Below are positions 22,083 to 33,203 of a stretch of DNA of 64,000 nt, one piece after another (positions within the stretch are counted from its first letter, which is position 1; every line of letters begins with the position of its first letter). The notes under the pieces are model-generated. The model did not search any database. It saw nothing but the letters and a program-made list of their open reading frames with translations, and was not told where the DNA came from. A program made the position numbers and the translations under genes. The stretch spans positions 52,568,708-52,632,707 of the forward strand of contig CM055099.1 of assembly GCA_029204225.1 (NCBI GenBank), written 5' to 3'. Source of the stretch: Diphasiastrum complanatum. Its lineage: Eukaryota; Streptophyta; Lycopodiopsida; Lycopodiales; Lycopodiaceae.

Positions 22083-22987
22083 ACAAGTATGTAATGCAAA
22101 TTGCTAGTGGTAAGCAATTGTGGACTAGTAAATTTGGTATAAATAATCTTAGTGATTGTTTTGTTGACTTGAAAGATCATATTGAGAAGGAGAACATTCA
22201 GGTTTGGAGACTTGAAAATAAAGTTCTTGAGAGTCTCGAAGAAGATCATGGTTTGGATCCATGTTTTCATCATCAACACCAAGAGGGAGTGAGCATGATG
22301 AGGAACAAAGACATCAAGGATGAACCCGAGAAGGAGCACTTCTCTCAAGGCAAAAGAGACCTGAATCTACATCAATATGAAGGTTTGGGTAAAGAGAAAG
22401 GAGCAGCAAGGAAGTTTATCCATATCTCTCTTTACTCATCTTATTTTGTGTTTGATGTCATGTACTTGACAAAGTCCTTTGATGATGCTAGTTTGAACAT
22501 TATTTTTTATCCTATATTTTATGATGATGAAATAGTGATCATTACTACTTTGATTGGAGTTCCAAATATGTATTCAAAGGCCTCATCTTATGATCCATTC
22601 ACTCTTGAATTTCCAAGGAAAAAAGACCTTCATTGGAAGGATACCAAGTTGAAATTCATTGTTTTGGTGGATAAAGTTAAGATGGTGATATCTCAAGCTT
22701 TGATTGTATGTGCTTCATATAAAAGTTGGATCTTATGGAAAACTGCTGTTTTTCATGTTTATTTTGAGGAGGAGACTCACATTTTGCAGTCCAAGGTGGT
22801 CATTCAACAACCTACCAAAGACAAAGCTTGGATCTTGAAGACAACCTTTATTGAGCTCTCATTACATTTGAGAACTTGGAGCTCAAATCATATTCTTATG
22901 AAGATGAGTAATCATACTCACTCAACAAAGCAAGAACCTGAAAATTATGTTGTTTTTATCCATGTATTAATTATTGATCCAGGATAG
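22079..22987 (+). other. 302-codon ORF of unknown origin following family F gag
   Basis: This long open frame begins at a TTG; the first ATG is a few codons later. The early part (about 22230-22380) may be the polar integrase-RT linker of a copia element, because another frame there reads SSSTPRGSEHDEEQ. The remainder (for example YDPFTLEFPRKKDLHWKD and AVFHVYFEEETHIL) has no recognisable pol motif. It stops just before a polypurine-like GAGGAG and a TGTTAAAA LTR start at 23013, so it sits where pol should end. It may be captured or heavily rearranged sequence. Expression is unproven. Confidence 0.4.
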
Positions 22988-23012
22988 TCTCATCAAGCTA
23001 AATTGTGAGGAG

Positions 23013-23217
23013 TGTTAAAATTTCACAGTTCTAGCTTGACCAATTTTGGTCATATTGCTTGAAAATTGTATTACGGTCATGTTGTGGCTTGTCACACGTG
23101 CCAAATAACATAGGATACTATTTGTAAGTCTCATTCCTAGCCTAGCATAGGAGTGGCATCTTTGGAATGAGTCCAAATAGTGTTTGGATAGGCTAGAGAA
23201 ATTCTAGAAATAGAATC
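23013..23217 (+). mobile_element. Possible family F 3' LTR fragment
   Basis: It begins TGTTAAAATTTCACAG after GAGGAG, like the element G LTR (TGTTAAAATTGAAAAAC after GGAGGAG). Similarity fades within ~20 bp. It contains TCACACGTGCC near 23090, a partial G-box palindrome as in other LTRs here. Confidence 0.4.
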
Positions 23218-23465
23218 ATGAAATCTTGATCAACATATTATCTATCCTTAATGTAATGACTCTTGCCACTTTCTAAGATTGAAACACACTCTAATGAAGT
23301 ACAACAATCTAACTATCTAGAGATCCAATCAAAATTATGATTTGACAAAATCACAAAAAATTGATTATTTCAAAATCTACATGCAACTGCCAAAAACTTG
23401 ATTTGCAATCTATTAGCCACCACTTAGGCTTTTTCAATGATCCAAAAATCAGCCAAATCCAACAT
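23218..23465 (-). mobile_element. Copia family A leader fragment
   Basis: It matches, in minus orientation, the untranslated leader between primer site and gag of family A elements (56330-56540, and 60001-60210 on the other strand). Shared stretches include gagatccaatcaaaatta and acaaaatcacaaaaaattga. It is an isolated scrap. Confidence 0.65.
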
Positions 23466-25154
23466 GTGATGTGTCAGCGGAGTAAAATACCCCTTTTTAA
23501 GATTATTTTTGGTGGAAAAACATCGCAGGCATGCTATTACGTTGATGCAGAACTGCTTAAAATTTATGTATAAATGGCCCATTATGGTCGGTTTCACTTT
23601 TATTAAGGCTTTGTCCATTTATTAATTTAAGTTGAACTAATATTTACTAAAGAGGCTTATACCCCTAGTTCCCTGGTTTGTCGGGGCTAGGAGGTGCCTG
23701 TTTATTTTAAAAGACAATTAAATGGCCACTTTAGTCATCATTGGCCACTTTAGTGATTTAAAAGTGGTTTTGGAGATCAATCCTTAAGTTTGAGCCCAAG
23801 TGCCATAAAGCCCTTATTGGTGCCCAATGATGAAGAAGTGCACCTTTTTGAGCCCCAGTCCTTCGTAGCATTAGAAGGAATCAGCCGTGTACGTAACATT
23901 CATCCATTGTCATTTGAGAGAGAAAAAAAGTTGGTGCAAAAAAAGAGTTTGTGGAGAAAGAAAAGACAGAAGGAGAAGAAACAAGGTTGTTTGATTCCTA
24001 CTTGGTGCCTCCCATTCATGTGTCTCTTAGCCTTCCTCATTCTACAGTCCATTATTATTCACTGCTCACTTTGGAAGGGAGGAGGAAAGGAGAAGAGGCT
24101 GATCTACGTGGTGTCTTCCACTCTAACTTCTGCATTTGGTCTTTGCTGCAAACTGCTTTTACTTCATTGCTATTGATCTACAATTTGAATTATTAGCATT
24201 GTCTTACCACTTTTTGTGGATTTAGGAATTGCTCTTTCTGCCATCTCTAATATTTGGTTGCAGATTGTGTGATTTTCATTAGAGAAACTTAGAGCCCGAA
24301 GAGGGCCTTTGAAAAAGATGTTTTTTTATTTTTTATTTATTTTCGTTGCCATGTGGACCAATTGAAACCTTGAAATCGGGGTTCTACATAATGTAGAATT
24401 TTTCAAATATAAATAAAATAAAAACTTTTAAAATATATTGTTGTTTCGTTAGGCAGCATGTGAAAATGCTATTGGTTGATGAGGCCTGCCCTTCCAGCTC
24501 ATCACTGCCCGAAGAGACCCAAAAATATTGAAAATGAATATGACAGATGGTTGAGATGAGAAAATCGATGTACCATTAATGTATATGCATTGTCAAATCA
24601 TGGTTAACAGGATTAACCATAGTTAATTTGTGGCACCAAATAGATCAGTGTTTCAAATTTTTGCCAACACATTTTTTCAGATTCATGGCTTTTTGTCTAG
24701 ACAAATTTTCAGATTCATAGTTCATTGTTTCAGATTTTTGCATGCAAATTACGAATCAAGGAAGCCGATAGTTTGTTATCTGAACTTATGGATGAAGGTT
24801 GGGACAAAAGATCAGATGGAAAAATAGAATGTAGAATTAAAATGTCTTCCATGTGCTTCCGTTATCAAATTGAGAAACAAATGTTGAACTTATGCTTCCA
24901 TTATCAAAGATGGAAAAAAAATAAAGGTAAATGGGTGTCACTCGATCAAGACTTGGAAGCCAGTGGACATTCAAAACGAAAAAAATATTGAAATTCTATA
25001 CAATGATGTCGTTTTGATGTGTGTTGAGGTGGAAGAAGATTGGAGTCTAACTAAATCTGGTGGGAACTATTGCTCCTACAAGATGATGTACTTTCAGACT
25101 TCAGATTAATTTTCAATGGTAAACTCGTAAGTAAATGTAAACACTAGATCTTTT
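23466..25154. other. Spacer, no recognisable gene
   Basis: ORFs of 128 codons or less without domains. AT-rich runs lie at 24320-24360 and 24410-24440. Confidence 0.35.
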
Positions 25155-25817
25155 ATGAATAGTTTCAATCAAAACTTTCTAATACAATCTCTTAAATTTT
25201 TAATTTTAAAGACAAGTTGTAAACTTCTTATGAGAATAAGTGAAGCCTTTAAAGTGGACACTTATATCCATAAGCAAGTAGTTAGCCTTATTGAGATGGA
25301 AATACTTCTTGATTTCAATATTAGAAAAATCATGTCAGGTTGTGGTGAGTTTTGGACTTATGGTTCTAGCATAAGTAATATTGTTGATCATAGAAAGTGC
25401 ACAATGTATGGCCATGTTTATTGTGATCATTATGAGACATGGAGGTCTCGGATTTCCATCAAGGAGGAGCACCAAGAAGTAGATCTTGAGGAGTCATCCC
25501 ATGGTTCAAGTGTGCCGAGGATTGAGGAGGAGAGTCCTTCTCAAGTTATGATTCTAAGAAGAATATCAAGAGACATGGTTGAGCTCATATGGCTCAAATT
25601 TCAAGGGAAAGAGGAGCACATTTCAAGTGGTATACATCTCATGCTTACTTCTCTTATGTCATTTGGTGAATCAATTTGCTTTAGTGAGACTTTTGCAACT
25701 CAAAGTTGGAGTAAAGCAATACTAGTTGAGTATGGTGTCTCTCTTGAGAACATAGTTGATGTTCTTAATGATTTCAAATTGATTTTCAAAAGTTCAATCC
25801 AAGTGTATCTAGAGTAA
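25155..25817 (+). other. 220-codon ORF, unknown, in a copia-rich junction
   Basis: Not recognised. The middle part is charged and Ser/Glu-rich (EEHQEVDLEESSHGSSVPRI), similar in style to the linker between copia integrase and reverse transcriptase. The ends have no motif. It abuts the broken end of minus-strand copia H at about 25840, so it is likely retroelement-derived or a chance open frame. Confidence 0.25.
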
Positions 25818-25839
25818 TCATCAATAAAAGATACATACA

Positions 25840-26446
25840 TAGATTTTGAATTTGGAGTGGCCCATCCTCTTATGCCAAACCTCCACTTGATTGAGCTCCT
25901 CCTTTACCATGTTCACACTTCCAAGAAAAACATTAGCATCTAGCTTAAAAAGCCTCCCTTGCTTGAATCCCTTTACAATGCAAGTATTATTCATCATGAT
26001 GGAGCAAACACCTTGCTTAAAATGGACATCTTAGCCATCATCCATCAATTGTCCTACACTTAACAAATTCTTAGTGAGTGTAGGAACATAGAGTACATTA
26101 TCAAGATCTACTCTTTTAGAGGATCCAAGACTTAAGGGAATAGTTCCCACTCCATCTATTCTACATTCTTGATCACTTGCTGTTAGAATAGACTTTTTAC
26201 AACCTACAAAAGGTACAAAAGTTGAGAGAAAAATCCTTTTGGAGTGTCATGTGGGAACTAGCCCCACTCTCAATCCACCATGTGTCATTGGAGTAGCTCT
26301 TGGATGTTGATTTAGAAGCCATCAAGGATGAATCCACTTCATCCTCATCTTTCTCAAGAGTGAGGTTGCCTTGTTTGCTCTCTCCTTGTGCATTCTTTTT
26401 CTTGTAACACTCGGCTGCAAAGTGCCCCTTCTTTCCACAAAAGAAG
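25840..26446 (-). pseudogene. Copia H: end of gag, protease, pre-integrase (distal part)
   Basis: This is the downstream half of a minus-strand copia element split by element G. It resumes in the zinc knuckle at TTTGTGGAAAGAAGGGGCAC and continues to the protease WWIESGASSHMTL (about 26255-26290), where the catalytic Asp of DSG is Glu. It then runs through the region reading NVLYVPTLTKNLLSVGQ and the pre-integrase VWHKRMGHSKFK. A frame change lies near 26210 and a stop (TAA in DG*DV) near 26030. It ends abruptly at ~25840, with no integrase core. Confidence 0.8.
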
Positions 26447-27240
26447 TGTTAAAATTGAAAAACAATCCATATTGATTTCTTGGCTTGATAAAAATGTTGT
26501 ACCATGCAAGTGTGTAGCTCATTAATGCAAAATGCCAAGTTTGGCCTACATAGAACTTGAGCTACATGGTTATGTATTATCTAGTTTGAGAAATGCAACT
26601 TGCATATAGTTTGTAGACATAGAATTAGCATGATTATGCTTGTAGAAACTCATGGCAATTCACATGCATTAATTGTAAGTGATTCATAGTGACATGCAAG
26701 GCATGCACAAAGTTTAATGGACACATGCATGATGATTTGGACATTTCTAGTTAGAACTAGTACACTTGTAAAAAGTTGGTAGAATTTTATGCATGACAAG
26801 TGACAAATGTCACATAGACTCTAGATGTCACTTTAGATGTCATTTTGGAATGGAGGATGTGGTTCTACCTCGAGCTACCTCAAACTCCATGAATATGTGT
26901 AGCTCTCCACACAATCAATGATGAAGAACCAAAGTTTTGTAGCTATCTCATGCCATTTTGGATCTAAACTAATGTTGCTTGTTATCTCTCTAGCTTTCTC
27001 TCTCTAACTCGTGTTGAGGCTAATGCTCATACATTGAAATCTTGTACTTTTATTCATTCTTTGATTCATTGCTATTATATTCTGTTGATTAGCATGCTAG
27101 ATTGTGAATTAGCCATTTTTTCTGAACTAGATCTTATTGATCAATCTAGAATCAGGTTATAGTGCTAATCACAAAGCTTAATCAAGATCAATCACTCTTG
27201 TGGACATTCCCCACACGTGTAAATTTTAGAAATTTTGTCA
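26447..27240 (+). repeat. Element G 5' LTR
   Basis: Starts TGTTAAAATTGAAAAAC and ends AAATTTTGTCA. It differs from the 3' LTR by an extra 12-bp ACTTTAGATGTC-type repeat near 26831 and a few substitutions. A partial G-box (CCACACGTGT) is near its end at ~27211. Confidence 0.92.
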
Positions 27241-27252
27241 TGGTATCAGAGC
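27241..27252 (+). promoter_or_regulatory. Primer binding site, tRNA-Met(i), element G
   Basis: TGGTATCAGAGC directly after the 5' LTR. It is followed by a 760-bp untranslated leader (27253-28012) without other features. Confidence 0.93.
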
Positions 27253-28012
27253 CTCATTAAGCTTTGCATGCTAACAACTCTGATTGTACAAGAAAATGAG
27301 AGCTAAATCAAGCAAAAAAAGTATTTTGCACTTTTCTAACCTTTCTCTGAAGTGGTGTATTTGGACCAAATTGGACTTGAACTAAATTTTAGTCCTGAAT
27401 TGAGGTAGTACGGAATTCTGGAATTCCGCACGTATGAAAATCAGAGATTTTCAGTCCCTTTGTTCTCCTTACTTATAGATCCAAAGATAGCAGTGTTATA
27501 GCTTGATGGAAAGCATTTGATCTGTACTTTCAATAAAAAATTGAAACCAAATCAATCTGATGTGTCTAGCAAGAGCTATAAGGTCTTAGAGAGGATAGGG
27601 ATAGGTCCTAAATCCGAGTGACAACAATTTGATTTGATTGAATTATACTTTGTTTTGAATCCATTGTTTTGAGCATTCAACACAAGAAATTGTAGATCAA
27701 GACTGAGTTTGAAGTATTTGAACACCCTTTGAGCCTTCTGAGTGTCAATAGTGTTTTCTTTTGAAGCATTTCACACGTGCCAAAAGTAGGATTCAAACCA
27801 GCCAAAGTGTCTCAAACCACTTTTTGTGTCTGATCTAAATAACTTGTCTTGTGAAATATTTGAGATTCATCTCAAATATAGTTGCAAGTGTTTCACATAG
27901 GAAGGTAGTTCAACCTTGAAAATACCTATAGTGAAAGAGAGCAACAACTCTAAGTATGATAGGAACAAGCTCAAACATATCTCAATCCAATAACTAAGAA
28001 GTCTTCATTATA

Positions 28013-28900
28013 ATGGCATCTCAGAGAGGATATCTTCTAGAAGCCAATGAAAGACTAAATACTTCTAATTATTGGAAGTTAAGAATGGAGTCTGTTTTGA
28101 TACTCCAGGATGTTATGGATATTGTGCTTGGTGTTGAGGAGGAGCCTCAAGCACAGGTTGAAATTCCTAAATATAAGAAGAGAGCTAGAATGGCTCTACA
28201 TTTCATTAAGATGAATGTATCTAATGAAATTTTGAGAGAGATAGAATCTTGCACTACAGCCAAAGAAGCTTGGGATGCACCAAAGACCATCTATGAAGCA
28301 AAGAATACTTCTAGAATACTCACTCTTAGGAATCAGATTTTCCAAAGTTTCCAAAGAAGTGAAGAGAATGCATCTAACTATGTTCTAAGAGTTAAAGATT
28401 TACATAGAGAGCTTTCCTGTGTTGGTGTTACCATTAACCAAGTTGACCTAGTTCAAGTCATACTGAATGGCTTGAGAGATGACTATGATAATCTTGTTCA
28501 GTCTTTTGCTATTAAGGAGGAGTTATCTAATCTAGAAACTCTCCAAGGAATTCTTATTTTTGAAGAATTTAGACAAAGCTATAAACTCTCTAGGATGAAC
28601 AAACTTGAACATAATAAAAGTGACAAAGCCCTCTTTGTCAAAGGCAAGCAGAAAAGGAGGAGTAAGAACCAAATCTCTCAAGCATACAACAAAGACAAAG
28701 CCAAAGATCGAGATCAAGATGGTGAAGAGGATGAAACAGCTCATCCCTCTAACTCAAAAACCAAGCAAAAGAAAGTGAAGTGCTTCTTCTGTGGCAAAAA
28801 GGGGCACTATGCCTCTAATTGCTTTAAGAAGAAGAACCAACTCAAGCAAGCTAATCTCTCCAAAGAGATTGAAGAAGATTTTGTTGCAAGTGATGGATAA
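28013..28900 (+). CDS. Element G Gag, intact frame (295 aa)
   Basis: This is the structural capsid/nucleocapsid polyprotein of a copia element. It starts MASQRGYLLEANERLN, equivalent to Gag starts in families F and A. The UBN2-type capsid region spans residues ~10-190 (TTAKEAWDAPKTIYEAKNTS, LVQVILNGLRDDYDNLVQSF). The zinc knuckle CFFCGKKGHYASNC is at ~257-270, canonical CX2CX4HX4C. The frame ends at a TAA ~20 codons after the knuckle, shortly before the protease remnant WYIESGS (about 28955). Being intact, it could in principle make Gag, but there is no protease, integrase or reverse transcriptase, so mobility would need another element's enzymes. A Ser Trp pair near residue 21 lost one codon relative to relatives (SNYWKL for SNYSIWKL). 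Confidence 0.85.
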   Translation: MASQRGYLLEANERLNTSNYWKLRMESVLILQDVMDIVLGVEEEPQAQVEIPKYKKRARMALHFIKMNVSNEILREIESCTTAKEAWDAPKTIYEAKNTSRILTLRNQIFQSFQRSEENASNYVLRVKDLHRELSCVGVTINQVDLVQVILNGLRDDYDNLVQSFAIKEELSNLETLQGILIFEEFRQSYKLSRMNKLEHNKSDKALFVKGKQKRRSKNQISQAYNKDKAKDRDQDGEEDETAHPSNSKTKQKKVKCFFCGKKGHYASNCFKKKNQLKQANLSKEIEEDFVASDG

Positions 28901-28967
28901 GGATCACTTATGATGTCCAGTTTTTCATCACCACCTTTCAAAAAAGATGGAGCCTGGTATATAGAAA

Positions 28968-29243
28968 GTGGATCTAAAGATAATTATGGAAGAAGATATA
29001 CCTATGATCATGTGTGACAACATTTTAGCTCAAGCCCTTGCCAACAACCCAATATTCCATGCAAGGAGCAAATATATCGAAGTTACAAAGCTCATTGGAG
29101 GTGAAATCAAATTGGAGCACATCGACACATCATCTTGCATTGCTGATATGCTCACCAAACCTTTGAGCAAAAGTTCCTTCAACAAGCTATATACCAAGAT
29201 CCATGTTCAAATCAATATAGATAATTTTAAGGAGGAGTGTTAA
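28968..29243 (+). pseudogene. Element G RNase H tail
   Basis: This is the extreme C-terminus of copia pol. It reads IMCDNILAQALANNPIFHAR, then KYIEV, KLEHIDTSSCIADMLTKPL. The catalytic RNase H residues upstream are lost. The junction with the gag/protease part lies at about 28970-28985. The TAA stop is made by bases 4-6 of the 3' LTR, as in related elements. Confidence 0.8.
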
Positions 29244-30021
29244 AATTGAAAAACAATCCATAATGATTTCTTGGCTTGCTACAAATGTTGTACCATGCAA
29301 GTATGTAGCTCATTAATGCAAAATGCCAAGTTTGGCCTACATAGAACTTGAGCTACATGGTTATGTATTATCTAGTTTGATAAATGCAACTTGCATATAG
29401 TTTGTAGACATAGAATTAGCATGATTATGCTTGTAGAAACTCATGGCAATTCACATGCATTAATTGTAAGTGATCCATAGTGACATGCAAGGCATGCACA
29501 AAGTTTAATGGACACATGCATGATGATTTGGACATTTCTAGTTAGAACTAGTACACTTCGTAAAAAGTTGGTAGAATTTCATGCATGACAAGTGACAAAT
29601 GTCACATAGACTCTAGATGTCATTTTGGAATGGATGGATGTGGTTCTACCTCGAGCTATCTCAAACTCCATAAATATGTGTAGCTCTCCACACAATCAAT
29701 GATGAAGAACCAAAGTTTTGTAGCTATCTCATGCCATTTTGGATCTAAACTAATATTGTTTGTTATCTTTCTAGCTTTCTCTCTCTAACTCGTGTTGAGA
29801 CTAATGCTCATACACTGAAATCTTGTACTTTTATTCATTCTTTGATTCATTGCTATTATATTCTGTTGATTAGCATGCTAGATTGTGAATTAGCCATTTC
29901 TTCTGAACTAGATCTTGTTGATCAATGTAGAATCAGGTTATAGTGCTAATAACAAAGCTTAATCAAGATCAATCACTCTTGTGGACATTCCCCAAACGTG
30001 TGAATTCTCGAAATTATGTCA
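29238..30021 (+). repeat. Element G 3' LTR
   Basis: Near-identical to the 5' LTR. It ends ATTATGTCA and is followed by the AGAAG target duplication. Confidence 0.92.
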
Positions 30022-30794
30022 AGAAGCACTTGAGTTTGGTTTTGTTCTTCTTTCCACCTTTGGAGCTTGATGATTGATCATCACTTTTGGTCTCCTTTTG
30101 TTGGATCTTCTTCTTTGACTTTGTCTTTCCTTTGTTTGAGAAGTTGGCCTTCTCATCACCATCATGCAACTTCAAGGATGCAATCCTTTGCTTGACATGA
30201 AGGATCCTACTCTCCTTGGCCACAAGCACACTATGGAGCTTGTCAATGGAAGGTAGTGCATCTTGAATAGCAAAGCTTTGTACAAGATTGGAGAACTCAT
30301 CTCCAACACCATTCAAAATGATTTGAACAAGTTCATCATCATGAATACCCTCACTAATGATGGAAAGTTCTTTGTTGAGAGATTTAATTCTCAAGACATA
30401 CTCTTGAGCACTCTCATCACTCCCTCTAATGCTTTGAAGAACTTTGTTTCATAAGCACTAGACTAGAGGTATTTTTGGATTCATAAATCCCTTTAAGGTA
30501 GTCCCATGCCTCCTTGGTTGAGGTACAAGATGCCACTTCCTTTAGAGGTTCATTACTAACATTCATTTTTAGGCAAAGTAGTGCTAGTCTAGCTCTCCTT
30601 TTGTACCTCACTAGATCTTGCCCTCCTTGAGGTTCTTCTTCTTCTCCTATGACAAGATCATACATATCTTGGAGCACAAGTAGTGACTCCATTCTTACTT
30701 TCCAGGTTGAATAATTACTAGAATTTATCCTTTCACTAGCCTCAAGAAGATAGGCTCCAATTGAACCCATTCTATCTAGTAACAAGTACAACAA
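30022..30794 (-). pseudogene. Copia H gag, proximal part
   Basis: This is the upstream half of copia H. Gag starts near 30770 (MGSIGAYLLEASERINSSNY) and continues through STKEAWDYLKGIYESKNTS and LVQIILNGVGDEFSNLVQSF up to KTKLKCFF at the zinc knuckle, where element G is inserted. A frame change lies between 30394 and 30426. The knuckle's remaining residues (CGKKGHFAAEC) are on the other side of G at ~26400-26446. Confidence 0.85.
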
Positions 30795-32079
30795 ATGTAC
30801 TATTCAAAGACTCTCCCTTCACTCTTTCTCAGAATTGAGCTACAATGCTACTCTCATGAATCTCACAAGATTCAAGAAGCAAGATCTATAATGATCTTGA
30901 ACTCAAAAATATTTGAGAAAGTGTATTCTACACAATCTATTCACTTAGAAACTTGGATTTGATTCTTGGAAGTGCCAATGCCTTCCAATGGTGTTTAGAA
31001 TGGTTTTAGTTTCACTCTTGAACTAAAAAACATAAGCATCAAACTCTCTCTCAAGGATTTGTAGGTTTATTGTCCTTGAGTCTACTACCCTCTGTGATAG
31101 GATCTACAATCCTCCAAACTGATGACAGACACTGTCGACTTACGTAAAATTTACTTATGCATTTGATAAGGTAAAACCAGTGTGCGAAATAAGATAAAAA
31201 AGAAAACTAGCTAATTACAAACATACAACTATCAGACAATTAAGCATTTGATCATGTTCAAGACAATAAACTCTTTTGCATTTAACGTCATCAGAGAATT
31301 CCTTAAGCACTGTTGTGACAGACCACACAGTGCGTCGGTGCGAAAAAGAAACTCTTTCTTTCATGAATCAAAACTTGTTGTGCTTACTAGCGGACTTCTT
31401 GAATCTTAGCTTCCTGGCCACATAGTGCTCAACTTACATTGGTATATTGCCAATATGCTACTACTGCATAATTAATAATCAGGATCTACATGTGTGTAAA
31501 GAGGAGGACACAATTAGCAAATTAGGAGATTACAAGAACAGCTGTTTAGACATGTCCTAATGGTATCCTGTCAGTCTCCGAAGGATGACATCATCCTAGT
31601 ACTTTTGCGATCTCATCTGTCCTTTCGCGCGTGGAGATCCACCGTCATTTAGTTCTTCATGTCTTCTTGTGCCTTTGCTTTTGTCATTAGGTCTCCTTGG
31701 GTCCACGAACCTTTAATCTTCGTGTTCGTGTGATCTGCAGTCAAAGAGGAGGAGATTTAGTTTAGGATTTTATCTTTTAGGTTAAGCCATCATTTGTAGT
31801 TGCAACAAGAAAAGCTTATGCAAGAAAGAGTGGATCTTGCCCTCAAAATACTCATCACCCTGTCTACTTTTGGCATTCTAGCTTCCTAAACCATGCTAAT
31901 TGGATTGAGCCATAGTTCATGCTAGTTGGGAGGCAGCCATAGCTTGGATTAGTTGGAGCCATAGCTGGTTGGGATATCGCTATGCCAACAAGGCTCAATC
32001 AGAGCCTCATCATTGAGACTATGGCTCAAGATAATGCATTGAATTTATGGAGAAAGAACAATTCTAGGAACATTTTTAA
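30795..32079. other. Copia H leader and spacer
   Basis: The first ~300 bp look like a copia leader for H. No clear primer site or LTR was found. The rest is spacer without coding signal. A 12-bp inverted pair (TTGAGCCATAGT about 31904, ACTATGGCTCAA about 32019) frames sequence rich in GCCATAG words. Confidence 0.35.
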
Positions 32080-32910
32080 ATAGTCATTTGCATACATTGT
32101 CATAAGAAAGGTCATGCAACTATGAATTGCTACGACAATCCAAGAAACAAGAAGACACAGAGCATAAAGAAAAGCACAAACATCACATCATACGTGGAGG
32201 AGCCTGAATTCTCAAAGATGGTTGAAGACCGATCTAGCAGAAATTCCATTGCTTATCTGTGCACTGATGTATGTGCTACATCAACAACCGATGTTCAAGA
32301 CATTACACAATGTTTAGATTGAGCCAATTCAATATCAAACACACTGGAAGCTTGCCAAGTGGATCTTGTAATATTTGTAGAACACAAAGGACTATAGCCT
32401 ATGCTATTGCACAGATGCAGGATTCAAGATTGAATCCTACAGTGATGCGAGATGGGCATCCCTGAAACATGATAGTAAAAGCATCTCAAGAGGATGCACC
32501 ATATCAGCCGATGTAGCTGTTATCTAGATTAGCAGAAAGCAGACAATAACTGTATCATCTTGTGAGACAGAATATGTTGCTGCAGCCAAGACGGCTAATG
32601 AGCTGACATGGCTCAGCCAGTTTCTAGGTGGACTAGGACAGAACACCGATAAATCGTTGATCTTGCACATGGACAACACATCCACTATTCATCTGACAAA
32701 AGACCTAGTGTTTCATTCCAGAATGAAACACATTGCCATCAAGTATCAGTTGATCAGGGATCTGCTTGAAAATGATTGCCTTTACACCAACTAAGTAGAT
32801 GGTAGCTAGTATCTTTACGAAACCTCTAGACAAGGCATTGTTTGAGAGACAAAGGTCAAGCTTGGGAATCAACAAAATATTCACTTTGAGAGGGAGCTGA
32901 AGAAACCTTG
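32080..32910 (+). pseudogene. Copia family C second copy, internal deletion (gag end joined to RNase H)
   Basis: The left part (about 32095-32320) matches the family C gag end after the knuckles (HKKGHATMNCYDNP, SSYVEEPEFSKM-like). Around 32310 it jumps directly to the RT connection (LSQFNIKHT) and RNase H: IESYSDARWASLKHDSKS, SSCETEYVAAAKTANEL and HMDNTSTIHLTKDL. Protease, integrase and most of reverse transcriptase are deleted. There are stops (VI*ISRKQ at ~32525) and frame changes. A polypurine tract GAGAGGGAG at ~32888 marks the pol end. The 3' LTR beyond it is not recognisable. Confidence 0.75.
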
Positions 32911-33203
32911 TGTTTTCACATTTCAAAGCTTTAGTATTTTTCTATCTCTCCTTATAGTTCTCTCTATCGGGCTACGTCAACTAATCGGGCATCCATAAGC
33001 TGAGTCCAAGACGACATATTGAGAATGAACGAACTTGGGCGTGAAGTTTTAAAACTATCATGATCCATCGCCTCCATGCAACGTTAACATAAAAATAGTT
33101 AATGACCATTTAGCTAAACTTTTAGCTAATCAAATCTTGTAATCTAATCTAGTATGATATATTTATTGGATAGATATGCATAAAAAAAAACACACAACAC
33201 TCA

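Larger units (their letters stand above)
26447..30021 (+). mobile_element. Copia element G, complete ends, internally deleted
   Basis: A 3.57-kb element with two near-identical LTRs (26447-27240 and 29238-30021), a primer site (27241-27252), a polypurine tract (29226-29237), and 5-bp target duplications AGAAG (26442-26446 and 30022-30026). Joining the flanks restores the zinc-knuckle codons of copia H on the minus strand, which proves the insertion. The inside keeps gag and the last ~85 codons of RNase H only. It is a recent non-autonomous deletion derivative. Confidence 0.93.

Noticed and set aside
31904-32030. 12-bp inverted pair as MITE ends
   Set aside because: There is no target duplication next to the arms and the interior is not repeated elsewhere in the window.
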